Below, in pieces: positions 12,729-24,334 of a stretch of DNA of 64,000 bases. Made by a program: the position numbers and the translations under genes. The first letter of the stretch is position 1. The number at the start of each line of letters is the position of its first letter. The stretch spans positions 124,001-188,000 of the forward strand of contig NW_006763297.1 of the NCBI RefSeq assembly GCF_000218685.1. The letters run 5' to 3'. Source of the DNA: Serpula lacrymans var. lacrymans S7.9 (lineage: Eukaryota; Basidiomycota; Agaricomycetes; Boletales; Serpulaceae). A model generated the notes under the pieces. That model saw only the letters and a list, made by a program, of their open reading frames with translations. It was not told where the DNA came from and did not search any database.

Positions 12729-13300
12729 CTGTGATTGTTGCTTGGAATGGTCCTCAAGCTCAGGATGAAGCACTAGTACTGGTTGGTTAAGTACTACAAG
12801 TTAAGTACCTTGGCTGTCAGGGATACCAGCGTGGACTATTTGGTTTTTGCGGCTCCATTCATTGCCAGCTTTAGATAACAACAGACCACAACAACTTCTG
12901 CCACGGACATCCTGGCTTTCGTTCTTTGAGGCTCGGATCGGCATTGCGCTTTTAGTCAAGATTTAAGTAGCGGTCTATGAAGCTAAGGTTTGGTAAGTTT
13001 TTAAACGTTGTTCGTCCGATGATCTTCTGCTGAAGTGACTCGTACGCGTGTAGGTCCTCGTGCCAGCTTCTAGACGTAATAATTCAGCACTGGCACCTGC
13101 TCGGTTTATTCGAGTCATAACCATCATGCTAATATACTTATTCTGATCGCACGCTTTGAAATTGTCGACTCATTCCGTGTGAAACCTCTCACCAATCCAA
13201 AACATGGCAAACCAACCGTTCTAACCGCTCTTTACGTGATAGGGGCCTCTGTCCGTTTAAAACCATGACTTTGGCATAGTCAAAGCTCTTAAGATACATC
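12729..13300. other. Divergent promoter region, desaturase and oxygenase
   Basis: A 570-bp spacer between divergent genes. A TTTAAAA at about 13256 lies about 45 bp upstream of the oxygenase ATG and may be a weak TATA element. No other motif was noticed. Confidence 0.4.
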
Positions 13301-14742
13301 ATGCAAGCCAAAATCGCAGCACTTCAGGCGTGCCTCGCTGATCGCACCCTTTATTGCGGTGGCACTTTCTCTGTCTCTCCTGATGAACTTGTGTTGTACT
13401 ACGGAAAGAACGATGATGAGCATTCTCAGTAAGTTTCACTAGGAGTCAAGGGAAGTTGCGAGGTTCTGACAAGGCATATACAGTCGCATCAACTTTTCTC
13501 GCGCGTCTGAAGAACAGCTGGAACTCCTTTCACAGACATGCCAGCCTGCTACTTTTGGCGTTAATCAACAGGACGTGTTAGACGAGTCATATAGGAAAGC
13601 TGGGAAGATGGATACTACCGATTTTGCGACTCGGTTCAGTGCTGAAAGTGTGGGTCTCGTCGATGTCATTCGAAAGCAGTTACTGCAGGACAGTAACCAA
13701 GATAAAGGCATCCGCCTTGAGATGTACAAGTTGAATGTTTATGGTAAGTAAATTTTTTCAAATTATATTTTGGGGCAGCACACTGATGTTGTATTGATGC
13801 TCAGGAAAAGATTCCTTCTTTAAAGCACATCAAGATACTCCACGCGGTCAAAATATGTTCGGATCTCTGGTCATTGTTTTCCCTACCAACCACGATGGAG
13901 GTGCACTTGTCTTGCGACACGGTGGGAAGGAGTGGACGTTCGACTCTTCCGGGGCTATCTCAGCAGCCTCTGGGCCGTGCGTCGGTTATGTTGCATTTTA
14001 CAGCGACGTTGAACACGAAGTCACCTTGGTCAAATCGGGCTATCGTGTCACTATCACTTATAACCTCTACTTCGAAGACGAATCCAAAGCTATGGTTTCA
14101 GTAGATCCAGCACCAACTTCCTACGAAATAACCATGAAGGCTGCGTTGTCTGACCTGCTTAGCGACCCTGGTGTTCTTCCAGAAGGTGGTTATCTTGGAT
14201 TTGGGCTGCGCCATCAGTATCCTGTCAATTCTGAGACGGATATCCAGAACCTTGTTGATTGCTTGAAAGGGTCAGATGCTGTCATCGCTAGCATATGCGA
14301 CCAGCTCGCCCTACCATATTCGCTCAAAGTGTTTTATCGTTCCCCTGGATGGGAATCATCCATGTCAACGACAAATGTACTTTTCAACGAGGTCGTTGAC
14401 TTGCGTAACTGGATTGAGGTAGAGGATGTTGTGAAAGAAATGCTGAATTGTTATGACGGGCAGGTTGTGAAGTTCGTGGGTGAAGGCGGCGTGCCGCTTG
14501 GCGAGAGCATGTACTCGGACTCAGACTCGGACTCGGACTCGGAAGAAAAGTATATTGATGTTTTGGAAGTTGTGGACATGAATTCGGTGCAGGAGATAGA
14601 GACGTGCTATGCCGCATACGGCAATGAGGCATCCGTGGGTCATATATACGGACATATCTGTTTGATGGTCAAGGTGGAGGCTATCAAGAAATCAGAAAAT
14701 CATGTCGTGGCGCGTCATAATTGCGGGAGTGTACATGCGTAA
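13301..14742 (+). CDS. 2OG-Fe(II) oxygenase family protein (prolyl-4-hydroxylase-like)
   Basis: Exons 13301-13428, 13484-13743 and 13805-14742 encode 441 aa. The core follows the 2-oxoglutarate/Fe(II) dioxygenase pattern common in Agaricomycetes: an iron-binding HxD in HQDTPRG (about residue 138), the distal His in YSDVEHEV and a 2OG-binding Arg in SGYRVT. The stretch MFGSLVIVFPTNHDGGAL matches the double-stranded beta-helix core. The substrate is unknown; paralogues of this family are numerous in mushrooms. A Ser-Asp repeat (DSDSDSDS, bases about 14515-14543) makes an acidic linker before the C-terminal part. A decayed tandem copy follows at 15888-17280. Confidence 0.85.
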
Positions 14743-15887
14743 AAATGTAATTGTCGCGTTTCTATAAGTTTTTACATAGACAACAATTCATTAATAGTAC
14801 TCATTTCTCGTGAAAATACAAGAGGTCTATAGTAAGAGTCGTCGCAAGAATCATCGCTCAACTATTGTTTTTGGTCGGCCTTTTGATCACAATCAGTGAC
14901 ATTGACATTCTCGGGAGGTGTATCTCAGGCTATACAAATTGTAATTGCACGCACGCTGAACAAGCCATAAGGGACAAAAATGAGTTGTGGTCAGAACTTC
15001 AATACTCTTGAGTGAACGATGTCCGGTAAAGCATCAACAATCGCAGTATTTGTCTAATGCCGCACGATCAACTTCTGGTTATGTGCACCAGGATAACGTT
15101 GGATCCTAACAAAGGAAAACAAGGTGTAGTACCTGCTTGTCTGCGGCCAAGCCGCCTCTTGAGTATCCTTCAACGGTCTACTGATAACTGAAATTCTGCC
15201 ACTATCAATACAGCCCATACTTACGACTAGAGACTACCGTGACAGTGTCGTAACCTGCTCTTTCAGGTCGGGTATTGCATTAATAAAACACGCCTTTGAA
15301 TTGTATCCGGCTTTGGAGGATCATGGTCAGTATGTCAACAATTACATAGCACCGATACTGACAATAAATCTAAGGTAGAACAAAGGATTTGATAGTCCTC
15401 TACAGCAGCGATTCCATACCTTCAAATCCATGTATTGCCAGTGGGCCTCCGGACCGCTTGCATAGGGCGAAGATTATGTACACCGGTCAGAATCTCAGAG
15501 AACCGCAACATATCGTATATTGCCTCTGCCGATATGACTGACTCAACCTCTCCATGCACTTCTTGTAGATTTCCGATACAGTTCGGTGGGTCCAGTTATT
15601 TGTTATTTTACAGTCGAATGACTCAGGCCCATCTGCCTCGTTCCAGCTTCCAAAAAGCGTGTTCAGTCCTTGTTCGATTGTTCGAGTCAGAATCTTTAAT
15701 ATTCATGGGAAATCCTTGATTTTTTGACTCGGTGCATGAGAAAGTGGTTCGTATCGTGACGAGTGATATGGCATATCCCTGGATTGCATGGGATATGGCT
15801 ACTCGTATTACGCGACGAGGACTTCTCCTTAGCATATAAGGCCACAAAAAATATGGCAGAACGACACCGCACGTATTGCTCCCTACC
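14743..15887. other. Spacer between the tandem oxygenase copies
   Basis: About 1.1 kb with no recognised gene. Frames of about 100 codons at 15435-16010 lie on both strands and overlap the start of the paralogue, so they look like shadows. An ATATAAG at about 15833 lies upstream of the paralogue ATG. Confidence 0.4.
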
Positions 15888-17280
15888 ATGGAAAAGAAAC
15901 TCGCAGCATCGAAAGCTTGCCTTGCCGGCCGAGCTCCGTATTGCAGTGGCACTTGTGCTGTTCCTAGCGAAAAACTTGTGCTCTACCACGGTAAACAGGG
16001 CAACGAACATTCCTAGTGAGTTTCTGACCCATATTGAAGTCGTGTATGATCTGAAAGGAGATTTTCAGTCGAGTTGACTTATCTTGCACGCGCGTGCCAG
16101 CCTGCTACCTTTGGCGTTAACCAACAGGATATATACGACGAATCTTATAGAAAGGCTGGAAAGTTGGATGTTACTGATTTCGCTACGCAATTCAATGCCG
16201 AGAGCGCAGGTCTCATCGATGTGATTCGTAAAGATTTGCTACAAGGCAACAACGAGGATAGAGGTATACGCCTTGAAATGTACAAACTAAACGTGTATGG
16301 TGAGTATTATCGCAAGTTTTCCATAGGTCTCCGAGTGGCGTATTGACACTGCGATGAATGTGAATGCACAGGCCAAGATTCTTTTTTCAAGGTACACAAA
16401 GATACTCCACGCGGTGAAACAATGTTCGGTTCACTGGTAATCGTTTTCCCAACCACACACGACGGAGGTGCACTCCTTCTGCGTCATGGCGAACATGAAT
16501 GGACGTTTGATTCAGCGAAAGTTATCGCAGAGGCCTCTGAGCCGTGTGTTGGCTATGTTGCATTGTACAGTGATGTCGAGCACGAGGTTACCCTGGTCAA
16601 ATCGGGTTATCGTGTCACTCTGACTTACAACCTCTACTTCTGTGACCATATCAACTCATCGATTCGATCTGCCCCATCTCCGTACGAAGCTAACCTCAAG
16701 GACGCACTGATGGACCTCCTTCGTGATCCAGACGTCCTCCCGGAAGGTGGCTATCTTGGATTTGGCCTATGCCACCAATACCCTGTCACAACGGAAACGG
16801 AGATCCAAAATCTGCTGCCTGAAAGGATCAGATGCTGTCATCTCCAAGCTTTGTGACCAGCTCTCTCTGCCATACACTCTCCAAGTACTTTACCGTGACA
16901 TCAGTCATAGCTGGCCGAAAGTGCACGTACTTCTTCACGATGTCGTGGATTTCTCTCATCCCGAAGTGGAGAACATTGTGTTGGAGATGTTTAGCCGTGA
17001 TGGTTCACGAAGAGTGAAGTTTGTCGGGGAAGTCTATGAAACATTTCCCGATGAGAGTGTTGCTTGTCAAGATAACGATTACTACTATGAGGATGAATGC
17101 GACTTTGGACCCCGTGATGCTCCTTGCGTCACCATCATGGAGGTGGCAAGTATGAAGTCAGTAGTTGACGTCGAGACGCCGTACATCGCATATGGCAACG
17201 AGGCTTCGCTGGTTCACATATACGGGCATGTTTGCTTGCTGGTGGAAGTAAGAACGCCAGAGGATCGCTACACAAAGTGA
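15888..17280 (+). pseudogene. Decayed tandem paralogue of the 2OG-Fe(II) oxygenase
   Basis: The three-exon layout of the upstream oxygenase is kept: 15888-16015 (128 nt, same length as its partner), 16069-16299 and 16372-17280. HKDTPRG, DVEHEV and SGYRVT are all still present. Two lesions break the frame. In exon 2, about 39 nt of the partner are replaced by about 10 nt near 16085-16096, a net loss of 29 nt. In exon 3, five bases are missing near 16815. No alternative GT/AG choice that I tried rescues the first frame. The spacing and shared intron sites show a local duplication. Two assembly errors could mimic this, but the first is too large to be a simple miscall. Confidence 0.75.
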
Positions 17281-17714
17281 CACACTCGCTCAAGTAGTAT
17301 CGCTCAAGTGTTCGTAAATTGCTGGGATGCCGCTTGGACCTAGTCTCCTCTAATCAGACCTTCACAAAGGAATGTTTAGCTTGGACCATTTCGTGTGAAA
17401 TGGGACTGAAGTTTCTTTTCCGGGAATGTTATTGATTGCGGGCATTTGGAACCATTTGTTTTAGTTCTCTTTATCGCCTCAGTGTTTGCTTGTATTATAT
17501 AGTCGATATCCCTACAGAAAATATGTTATGATTTGCTTCATGCGAAGTTCGTAGTGCGATAACGCTGACATGCTGGAGACCCCGGTCACTTCAGGTCACT
17601 GCCACGAGTGTCGGAGGACCCCATCTCTTCTTTGATATTACACGACGACAGCGCTCTTGGACTGTCTTTCACATAACCATCAAATACCCAGGTAAAATCT
17701 TCACCTTTGAAAGG
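17281..17714. other. Intergenic, ArfGAP promoter side
   Basis: A 434-bp spacer. No gene or repeat was seen; it should hold the 3' UTR of the pseudogene and the ArfGAP promoter. Confidence 0.4.
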
Positions 17715-19485
17715 ATGGCAGACCCCGGCAAGACAGAGACTGAACAAGTCTTCAAGGTGCTCAGAGCACAGAAAGGGAACAAGGTATGGCAGCCGCCGAC
17801 TTCATGAGCGAAACTGATAACTTGGCTACTATGTCTGCAGATGTGTTTCGATTGCCAGGCTCGAAATCCGACATGGTCAAGTGTTACATTTGGAGTTTAT
17901 ATCTGCCTGGATTGCTCTAGCGTGCATCGCAACATGGGCGTGCACATTAGTTTCGTCCGGTTCGTCATATTTTTAAATTCTGGCATCGCCTTGTCTGTAA
18001 TACTCAAGAATCACTCGGTGGATGCCATTGTAGATCGACTAATCTTGATAGTTGGCAGCTGAATCAGCTAAGGACTATGAAGGTGGGCGGCAACGCGTCG
18101 GCGACGGAATTTTTCACCCGGCACGGAGGTGCTTCCCTGCTGAGTGACTCAGATCAAAAGAAGAAATATTCTGGTAGAGTGGCAGAATTGTATAGAGAAG
18201 AACTTGCCAAACGTGTCAAAGAGGATGCTGCTAGGTGCGATATCTCGCTTTTTGGAGTAACACCTCTTAAGTTTACTTGTGACCCGTTTACTTTGCTGTT
18301 TTGTGGCTCACAGATTCCCTGCCCGTGTGGTCGTTGATGGCACTGATGCATCACCGTCCGTACTTTCTACCGAATCAAAGGAAGATGAAGATTTTTTCTC
18401 ATCCTGGGATAAACCTGCCACTCCAAAATCATCAACAAGTCCGTCAACTGGTACTACCCCACCTCCTGTAATTGGCCGCCCTTCTTCTGCAGGCCCTGCA
18501 GGCTCACGAACTGTAACGTCGTCGTCCCTTCGCTCCAGCTCCACGCCAGCTGCACGTCCTGCGAAGCTTGGTGCATCTCGCCTAAACTCCTCTAGCACTA
18601 CCTCCTCGACTATCGCCCCTTCTGCAGCACCCAAAAAGTCTAAACTCGGTGGCCTTGGCGCGAAAAGAGCCGCAGCACCCATAGATTTTGCTGAGGCTGA
18701 GCGAAAGGCTGTCGAGGAAGCCGAACGGATCAAACAACTAGGATATGATCGACAGAGGGAGGAGGAGGAAGAACGAGCTAGAAAGGAAGCGGGGAAGGTA
18801 CAAGCAGCCTCACAGGCCAAGGCCAAGGTTTCCGAAGTGGGGAGTAAGGCAAATGCTGTTCCTGGTAAAGTAGATATACAGAAGGGTAATAGCCAGGACT
18901 TAGAGAGACTAGGGATGGGCTTCCGTAAATTGGGCTTTGGTGCTGTTCCCTCCGCTGCCGCTGCATCAACTTCGAAGGCGAGGTAAGCTTTTCCTGGTGT
19001 GTCATGTGTTGGCAGCGAATGTGAGTTGACGGACCCTCCATACATAGTTCATCTGGCGCCGACGATGCGCCTACTACAGCGCGTGACAAATTCGGTAACC
19101 AGAAAGCGATTTCATCAGACATGTATTTCGGCAGAAAAGATTACGACCCGAACACTGTTTCTGAGGCTCATTCGCGTTTGCAATCGTTCCAGGGAGCAAC
19201 CTCGATCTCTTCAAACCAATATTTCGGACGTGAAGAAGAGGATGAATTTGAACGGGCTGGTGGTCCTGATGGGGGCATGTTAGGCGATGGAAGTCTCGCC
19301 GGCTTTGAAGTAGCTGCAAGAGATGCCATCTCGAGAGTCATGGCAAACCCTGATGTGCAGAATGTAGGAGAGAGTATCAGAGCTGGCGCATTGAAGGTTC
19401 GTTTATAACTGATTCACGAGGTTTATCTGTATTCTGACGCGTAATTCAGCTGTCGGATTACCTCGCCCAGATGTCGGAGCGTTGA
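17715..19485 (+). CDS. GLO3: ADP-ribosylation factor GTPase-activating protein, Glo3/ArfGAP2-3 type
   Basis: Six exons: 17715-17783, 17841-17959, 18034-18234, 18314-18982, 19048-19396, 19450-19485 (480 aa). The N-terminal ArfGAP zinc finger is clear: C-F-D-C, 16 residues, C-L-D-C, followed by [13 protein letters not shown] with the catalytic Arg, then the usual WQLNQL. The middle is low-complexity Ser/Thr/Pro, followed by a charged, probably coiled segment ([20 protein letters not shown]). The C-terminal part has Glo3-type repeats ([26 protein letters not shown]). The protein stimulates GTP hydrolysis on Arf1 to drive COPI coat turnover in Golgi-ER traffic. The low-complexity middle is much less conserved than the finger in this family. 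The symbol is by domain layout. Confidence 0.9.
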
Positions 19486-19805
19486 TGATTTTGGACAAAT
19501 AGTATCGTTTTATCGTAGATATCTTTGTCGCTGGTTTGCCTTGTTTTTCTTCCTTGCCATTGACACATACATGGTTAATTTACAATTCCTGAAGTCGCTT
19601 TTTCTTTAGAATGGATTCTATAGTTTGAGAAAATCGTTTACAATTGTTTTCCTCGTCTTTGTACTGTGAGCATAAGTCCGATGGAAAGTTACCGCGATAG
19701 ATCGGCCTAGTCCGAATATGCACTTGTTTGGCATTGTCCTGTGAAATAAACAAACAAGCACCATTGGAAGGAATTTGCCGAGACCACTGAACACTTTCGA
19801 ATACC

Positions 19806-20530
19806 ATGATAAGATTTATTCTCGTTCAGGTCTGTTATTTGCAGCCAAATGGATACGGGAAGAGCATACCTTACACATATTCGCCTACATAGAATCGACA
19901 GGGCAAGACGCGGTTGTCCAAATGGTATGTACCTTACGACGACGAGGAGAAAGTGAGTGACAGGCAATGAGTAGTTGCATGGTCACGATCGTAACTTTTA
20001 TTCACTCAGGTCAGACTTCGGGGGGAAGTTCATAGACTGATCGCTCCTCGTGACCAGAAATATCAATCAAATTTTGTGGAGGTATGTTGTAGATTCGGCG
20101 AAACGGCAGTATCCAAATATTGATCATATATTCGAACCCATGCTAGTTCAGGAGCCATAAGGTGGTGTACAGACGTTACGCTGGATTGTTCTTTTGTGTT
20201 TGTGTCGACGCCAACGATAATGAGCTTGCGTATCTCGAAGCCATCCATCTATTTGTCGAAGTCCTAGGTATGTCTTTATTTTTTACCTAGAGATTCATGT
20301 TAAGCTCTATGCCCCAGATGCATTTTTCGATAACGTATGTGAGCTGGATCTAGTGTTTAATTTCTATAAAGTGCGTACCATTCGGTCATAGATGTGTATT
20401 TATGACCCACATAAACACATGCATGTAGGTATATGCGATCTTGGATGAGATATTCTTGGCTGGTGAGATTGAGGAAACCAGCAAAGAGGTCGTTCTATCC
20501 CGACTTGAGGAGCTGGAAAAGCTGGAATGA
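19806..20530 (+). CDS. APS2: AP-2 clathrin adaptor complex, sigma subunit
   Basis: Six exons: 19806-19829, 19893-19952, 20010-20081, 20147-20267, 20318-20370, 20429-20530 (143 aa, as expected for sigma adaptins). The sequence follows AP-2 sigma throughout: [20 protein letters not shown] at the start, [47 protein letters not shown], and a C-terminal [15 protein letters not shown]. Together with alpha, beta and mu chains it forms the clathrin adaptor for endocytosis at the plasma membrane; sigma helps bind dileucine cargo signals. AP-1 sigma is the main alternative, but the [10 protein letters not shown] and NFYKVY context fits AP-2 better. It lies 320 bp downstream of the ArfGAP gene on the same strand. 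Confidence 0.93.
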
Positions 20531-23121
20531 CGAGACCGGTGCTGCACTAAGTGATTACAGGTATTCAGCCACTTGCTGTCAGCCCAGATATCAGTTATTA
20601 ACGGTAGCGTTAGCAGGCCTATTTGTTTCTATCATATCAATCATAATCGTAATTGCACTATGAACTACCTTCCCCTTATCTGTCCACCGCCCTCGTAGGT
20701 GGATTATTCTCAAGCGTGACGCTGCTTGGGCTCCCGCACCACTCAATTTCTTTTGGAGTGTAGCGAATGAAATCGTTTTGTTTTCGATTGTCACCCATAA
20801 ATAGCATACTTAAATCCGAATCGTGAGTAAGGTCGCGACTCCGCACCTTCTTGCAGGTACCGAGCGTCTCTTTCTTAGGAGGAATTTAATGCCACGTGAG
20901 TTTCTTCGCTCTGTTGACATAGTATTTTTGAGAGAAGCACTGCAGAAATTTCTTCCACGTTTGGAAATCGGATTAGAAACTCCATTCTATCGAAGTACCG
21001 TCCCACGCATAACTATTCTAGACACTACGTTATCAAGCTCTTAGCGGAATTTTCATACTTGACATATCTCGTCATGACTCGTTTCGGCCTCAAACCTCGC
21101 GACAACTTTCTCCCATCTGTCCATGTGTCGTGCTTCAACAGGTGAGCATATCTTTGCAAATGCAAATGGTTGTGTCGGTATCGACTATGGTGTGGATGTG
21201 TGTGTAACTCTCGTGTTTGGCCCTCGTATACTGGCTCCGTGATTTCACTCACCGACATACTGATTCACCATTTTAATGAAATGCGCTGACTGGATAAGAG
21301 GCACTTAGCTGGCTTCTCGTGTAATCGTTATGCTGTTTTCAAGACGGCTACAATACTGAAATAACTTCTATCGAGCACTGTTGAGTGGCGTTAGGATTTA
21401 GGATGTGCGAAGGCGACAGTTTCGAGGCCGGCGGTCGACATGACATCCAGTGGGGAAATTATCCAAGAGAGCAGGGGTGTGTGAGCAGAGGATGGCCTCA
21501 GTAATCCCAGGATTCTTCTTCGCCCCAAAATCACTCCAGAAATGGTAATGGTCAAGAGAAAAAGAACTTCAATGCAGGTTTGTTCGACATGTTTTCTACT
21601 GTGGCGTTGTATAAAAGCTGAACTTCTGTGATATAAGTCTTCTGAACCGAACCCATGAAGAAGAAATCCCGGATGGAAAATATTATACACAATCAAAGCA
21701 GAGTCCTCCGAAGTCACTAGAACGTGCTAATGGAAGGGCAATAACGACCTGTGAACAATTTCTAGACCCACAGGCGAGGGAACAGGCGGAGAAATTCAAG
21801 GCTCGTCCCACCCTGATTTGTCTCTTCGTGTCAGTATCTGACGTGTTGAGTTCTTTAGTTTACAGAAGAACAGCGGTTACTATCGTGGAGCCATTTCCAT
21901 AATATGCGGGCTAGATTCCAAGCCTGAGTGGAGCTTATTAACCCTTTGCATGGGAGAATTGCACTACCTTTTGGCTTACATGTGAAGAAATCTATAACAA
22001 ACCTTGGCTTCGGCGTTGTGGCACTATCCGCCGCCGTTGGTGTAGATTCTGCCGGGTCTCCCTCGAGATCTTACTGTGATGGTGGAATAGTATCACTTTT
22101 CGCATCAGTACCAATTTCTAATATTTTACAAGCACAGGGTCGACATCATGCTACCCTCTATTTGCATTGACTTGCTTCCTTCGACAGTCGCTTAGGTTCA
22201 ATTTCAGTGGTAGTTGAAAGGCGATCATAGGGTGTCGAGGTAAATGGTAACTGAAGCATCAGATGATAGAGCACCTTATACCCAAGATTTCGCAATGTGA
22301 GAAGAACGTCAATACATGTGAAGATCGAAGTTCGGGGACACTGCTGCCCAATCTGCTTCCGGAAAACCCGATGGCAGCACTACCGTCGTGGTCCTTGCAT
22401 CGAAGCTGTGAAATTCATGCAGCTCAACGTGGAAACTGGAAAACGATGTAAACACGGCCAGGGTCTGTTATATTCTCGTCGTCAAGTCAAGGCTAACGGT
22501 AAAGTCGCACGCGACCGCCACATGATTTCCGCGTGTTTTTCTCAAGCACGCCGATGGCAATTTCAATTGTCCCGATTCTGTCAAAAGTTGTTTCTTCTCA
22601 ACGCTGCGAGAACACTATTCAGGATACTAGCAAAAATGAGGTCCCGGGCTCACTGATGCGGTGGCGGCACTCAAGATGGACTGTGCAGCCGGGGCGATTG
22701 TGCCTATCTGAATCCGGAATGTTCCCTGACTCCATCCCTCAGGTAAAGGGGTCATCTTGCTACTTCTACATAAATATAGTAACTTGGCTATACCACTTCT
22801 TGATATTTACCACTTTGTCGCCATCATAACCTAAATTATCGCTTTCCGTGCCACTTACATTTCCAGCTCTCAACGCTCAATATCTTGATTCTGAATTGTA
22901 AGTTTATTATGCTTTTAATCCATGTCCACGGTGCTGATACACCATTGTTTGTATCCAAATACAATGCAAGCTCCCTCTAGAAAACAACATAATTGACCAC
23001 CTTGACTATCTAAACGCTCTCTTGCGCTCCTTCGTGGAGTTTGTGAGTTATAATCCCCCCCCCCCCCTTACATGAGCGCTAGTATAACCATGACTTAGAC
23101 CATTTTTATGCTTGCTCTCGC
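20531..23121. other. Long stretch without a recognised gene
   Basis: About 2.6 kb. Frames of up to 119 codons occur (for example minus 21391-21717 and plus 22297-22656), but none has family motifs or a convincing splice chain. A run of 13 C residues lies at about 23055-23067 just before the next gene. It may hold decayed genes that I cannot identify. Confidence 0.4.
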
Positions 23122-24334
23122 ATGGATTTGTCGTTAGAGGCCCATCGTCTCATCGTGAAGTATGCGGGAAATCGCACCGACATCTGTAATTTGTGCAGAG
23201 TTTCCAGAGGATTCCAGTGTGCTGCGGAACGCGCGCTCTATAATACTATTTACATGAAAAATACCGCTGACACAGTGACACTCTGCAATCTCCTCGCAGA
23301 TCGCCCACGTCTCGCGATTCTGGTCGAAGCATTGACGATATATGTTGAGGACGAGGAAAACGGCGACAGTGACAGCAGTCTTGTTTCTTCCCACCCCTTC
23401 TGGCTCGCTGTCTCTCTCGGGTTGCAGAAGGTTACGAGGCTCCGCTATTTCAATATTCACATGGACCGTAGCTGGGATTCATCAGCCTGGATTCTGAGAA
23501 ATTGCACCTTTCGTCTGCGCACCTTTCACTGTGATCTCCAGTGGGATGACGATCTTGTTTCGTTTCTCAATAACCAGCCCGATATTGTCGACTTATTCAT
23601 CGTAGATTATAACGCTTCCAACCGCACCTTTCACTCTGCATCATCCTCCGACACATCTAGCCTATGCCCAGATGCCCTCATTGATCTTTCCATATTGGAA
23701 TGCACCTTTACAGAAGCTGCCTGTGCACTCGTTCCTAATCGCCCAATCACTCGTTTGAAAACTTGCTTTTCCCGCACCGTACTTCTCGAGAAGCGCGAGG
23801 AAATGGCAACATTACTTTCGAAACTTGATTTATCGACGTGCCCTCTAGTCTCGCTCGATATCGCCGATTCCTCCTACTCTGAATATTTTTCCATGGAGCT
23901 TCTTAGCTCTGTGGTGGAGCTTCAAAACCTGGTCCAAGAGTTGCACTATCTGGGAACTCTAGTGCTTCCAGTAATTGGTTCCGAGGTCCGAGTTGTCCAC
24001 TATTTTATCGCATACGTATCAATAACCGTTTGTCCCATAACATTCTATGTTGCTGCTGCTACGTTTTTCGCGTACAAAGCGTCTGAAGTTCTACGGGTTT
24101 CTCAGACGCTTTCCTCAACTCCAATGCGTTGAGGTTGATGTCTCTGACTGGGATCCATGTCCTTCTAATCCTGCAGGACTGCGTGCACTGGCTAGCGAGC
24201 TGCGTTTATACTGCCCTTCAATAGCACGCACTATATTCGTCATTGATTTTGAAAGAACGGTAATGACATTTGTCCGTGGTCTGTACGCGCTGGACAGTAA
24301 TGTTATTTCGGAGAATGCGTGGAGAGACGTGTAA
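23122..24334 (+). CDS. F-box/LRR-like protein
   Basis: Exon 1 starts at 23122 and exon 2 is 24080-24334. Three in-frame donors are possible (23971, 23992, 24016); the last gives a 64-nt intron, typical here, and a 382-aa protein. The N-terminus (LSLEAHRLIVKYAGNRTD, then LCRVSRGFQCAAERALYNTI) matches the short F-box-like start of Agaricomycete F-box proteins. The remainder has irregular leucine-rich strands. A role as SCF substrate adaptor is an inference from this layout. Exon 2 (LKFYGFLRRFPQLQCVEVDV) continues the leucine pattern, which supports the join. Confidence 0.65.

Noticed and set aside
18308..19045. 245-codon minus-strand frame opposite the ArfGAP gene
   Set aside because: Antisense to a well supported exon of low-complexity Ser/Ala/Glu coding sequence, which commonly leaves open antisense frames.
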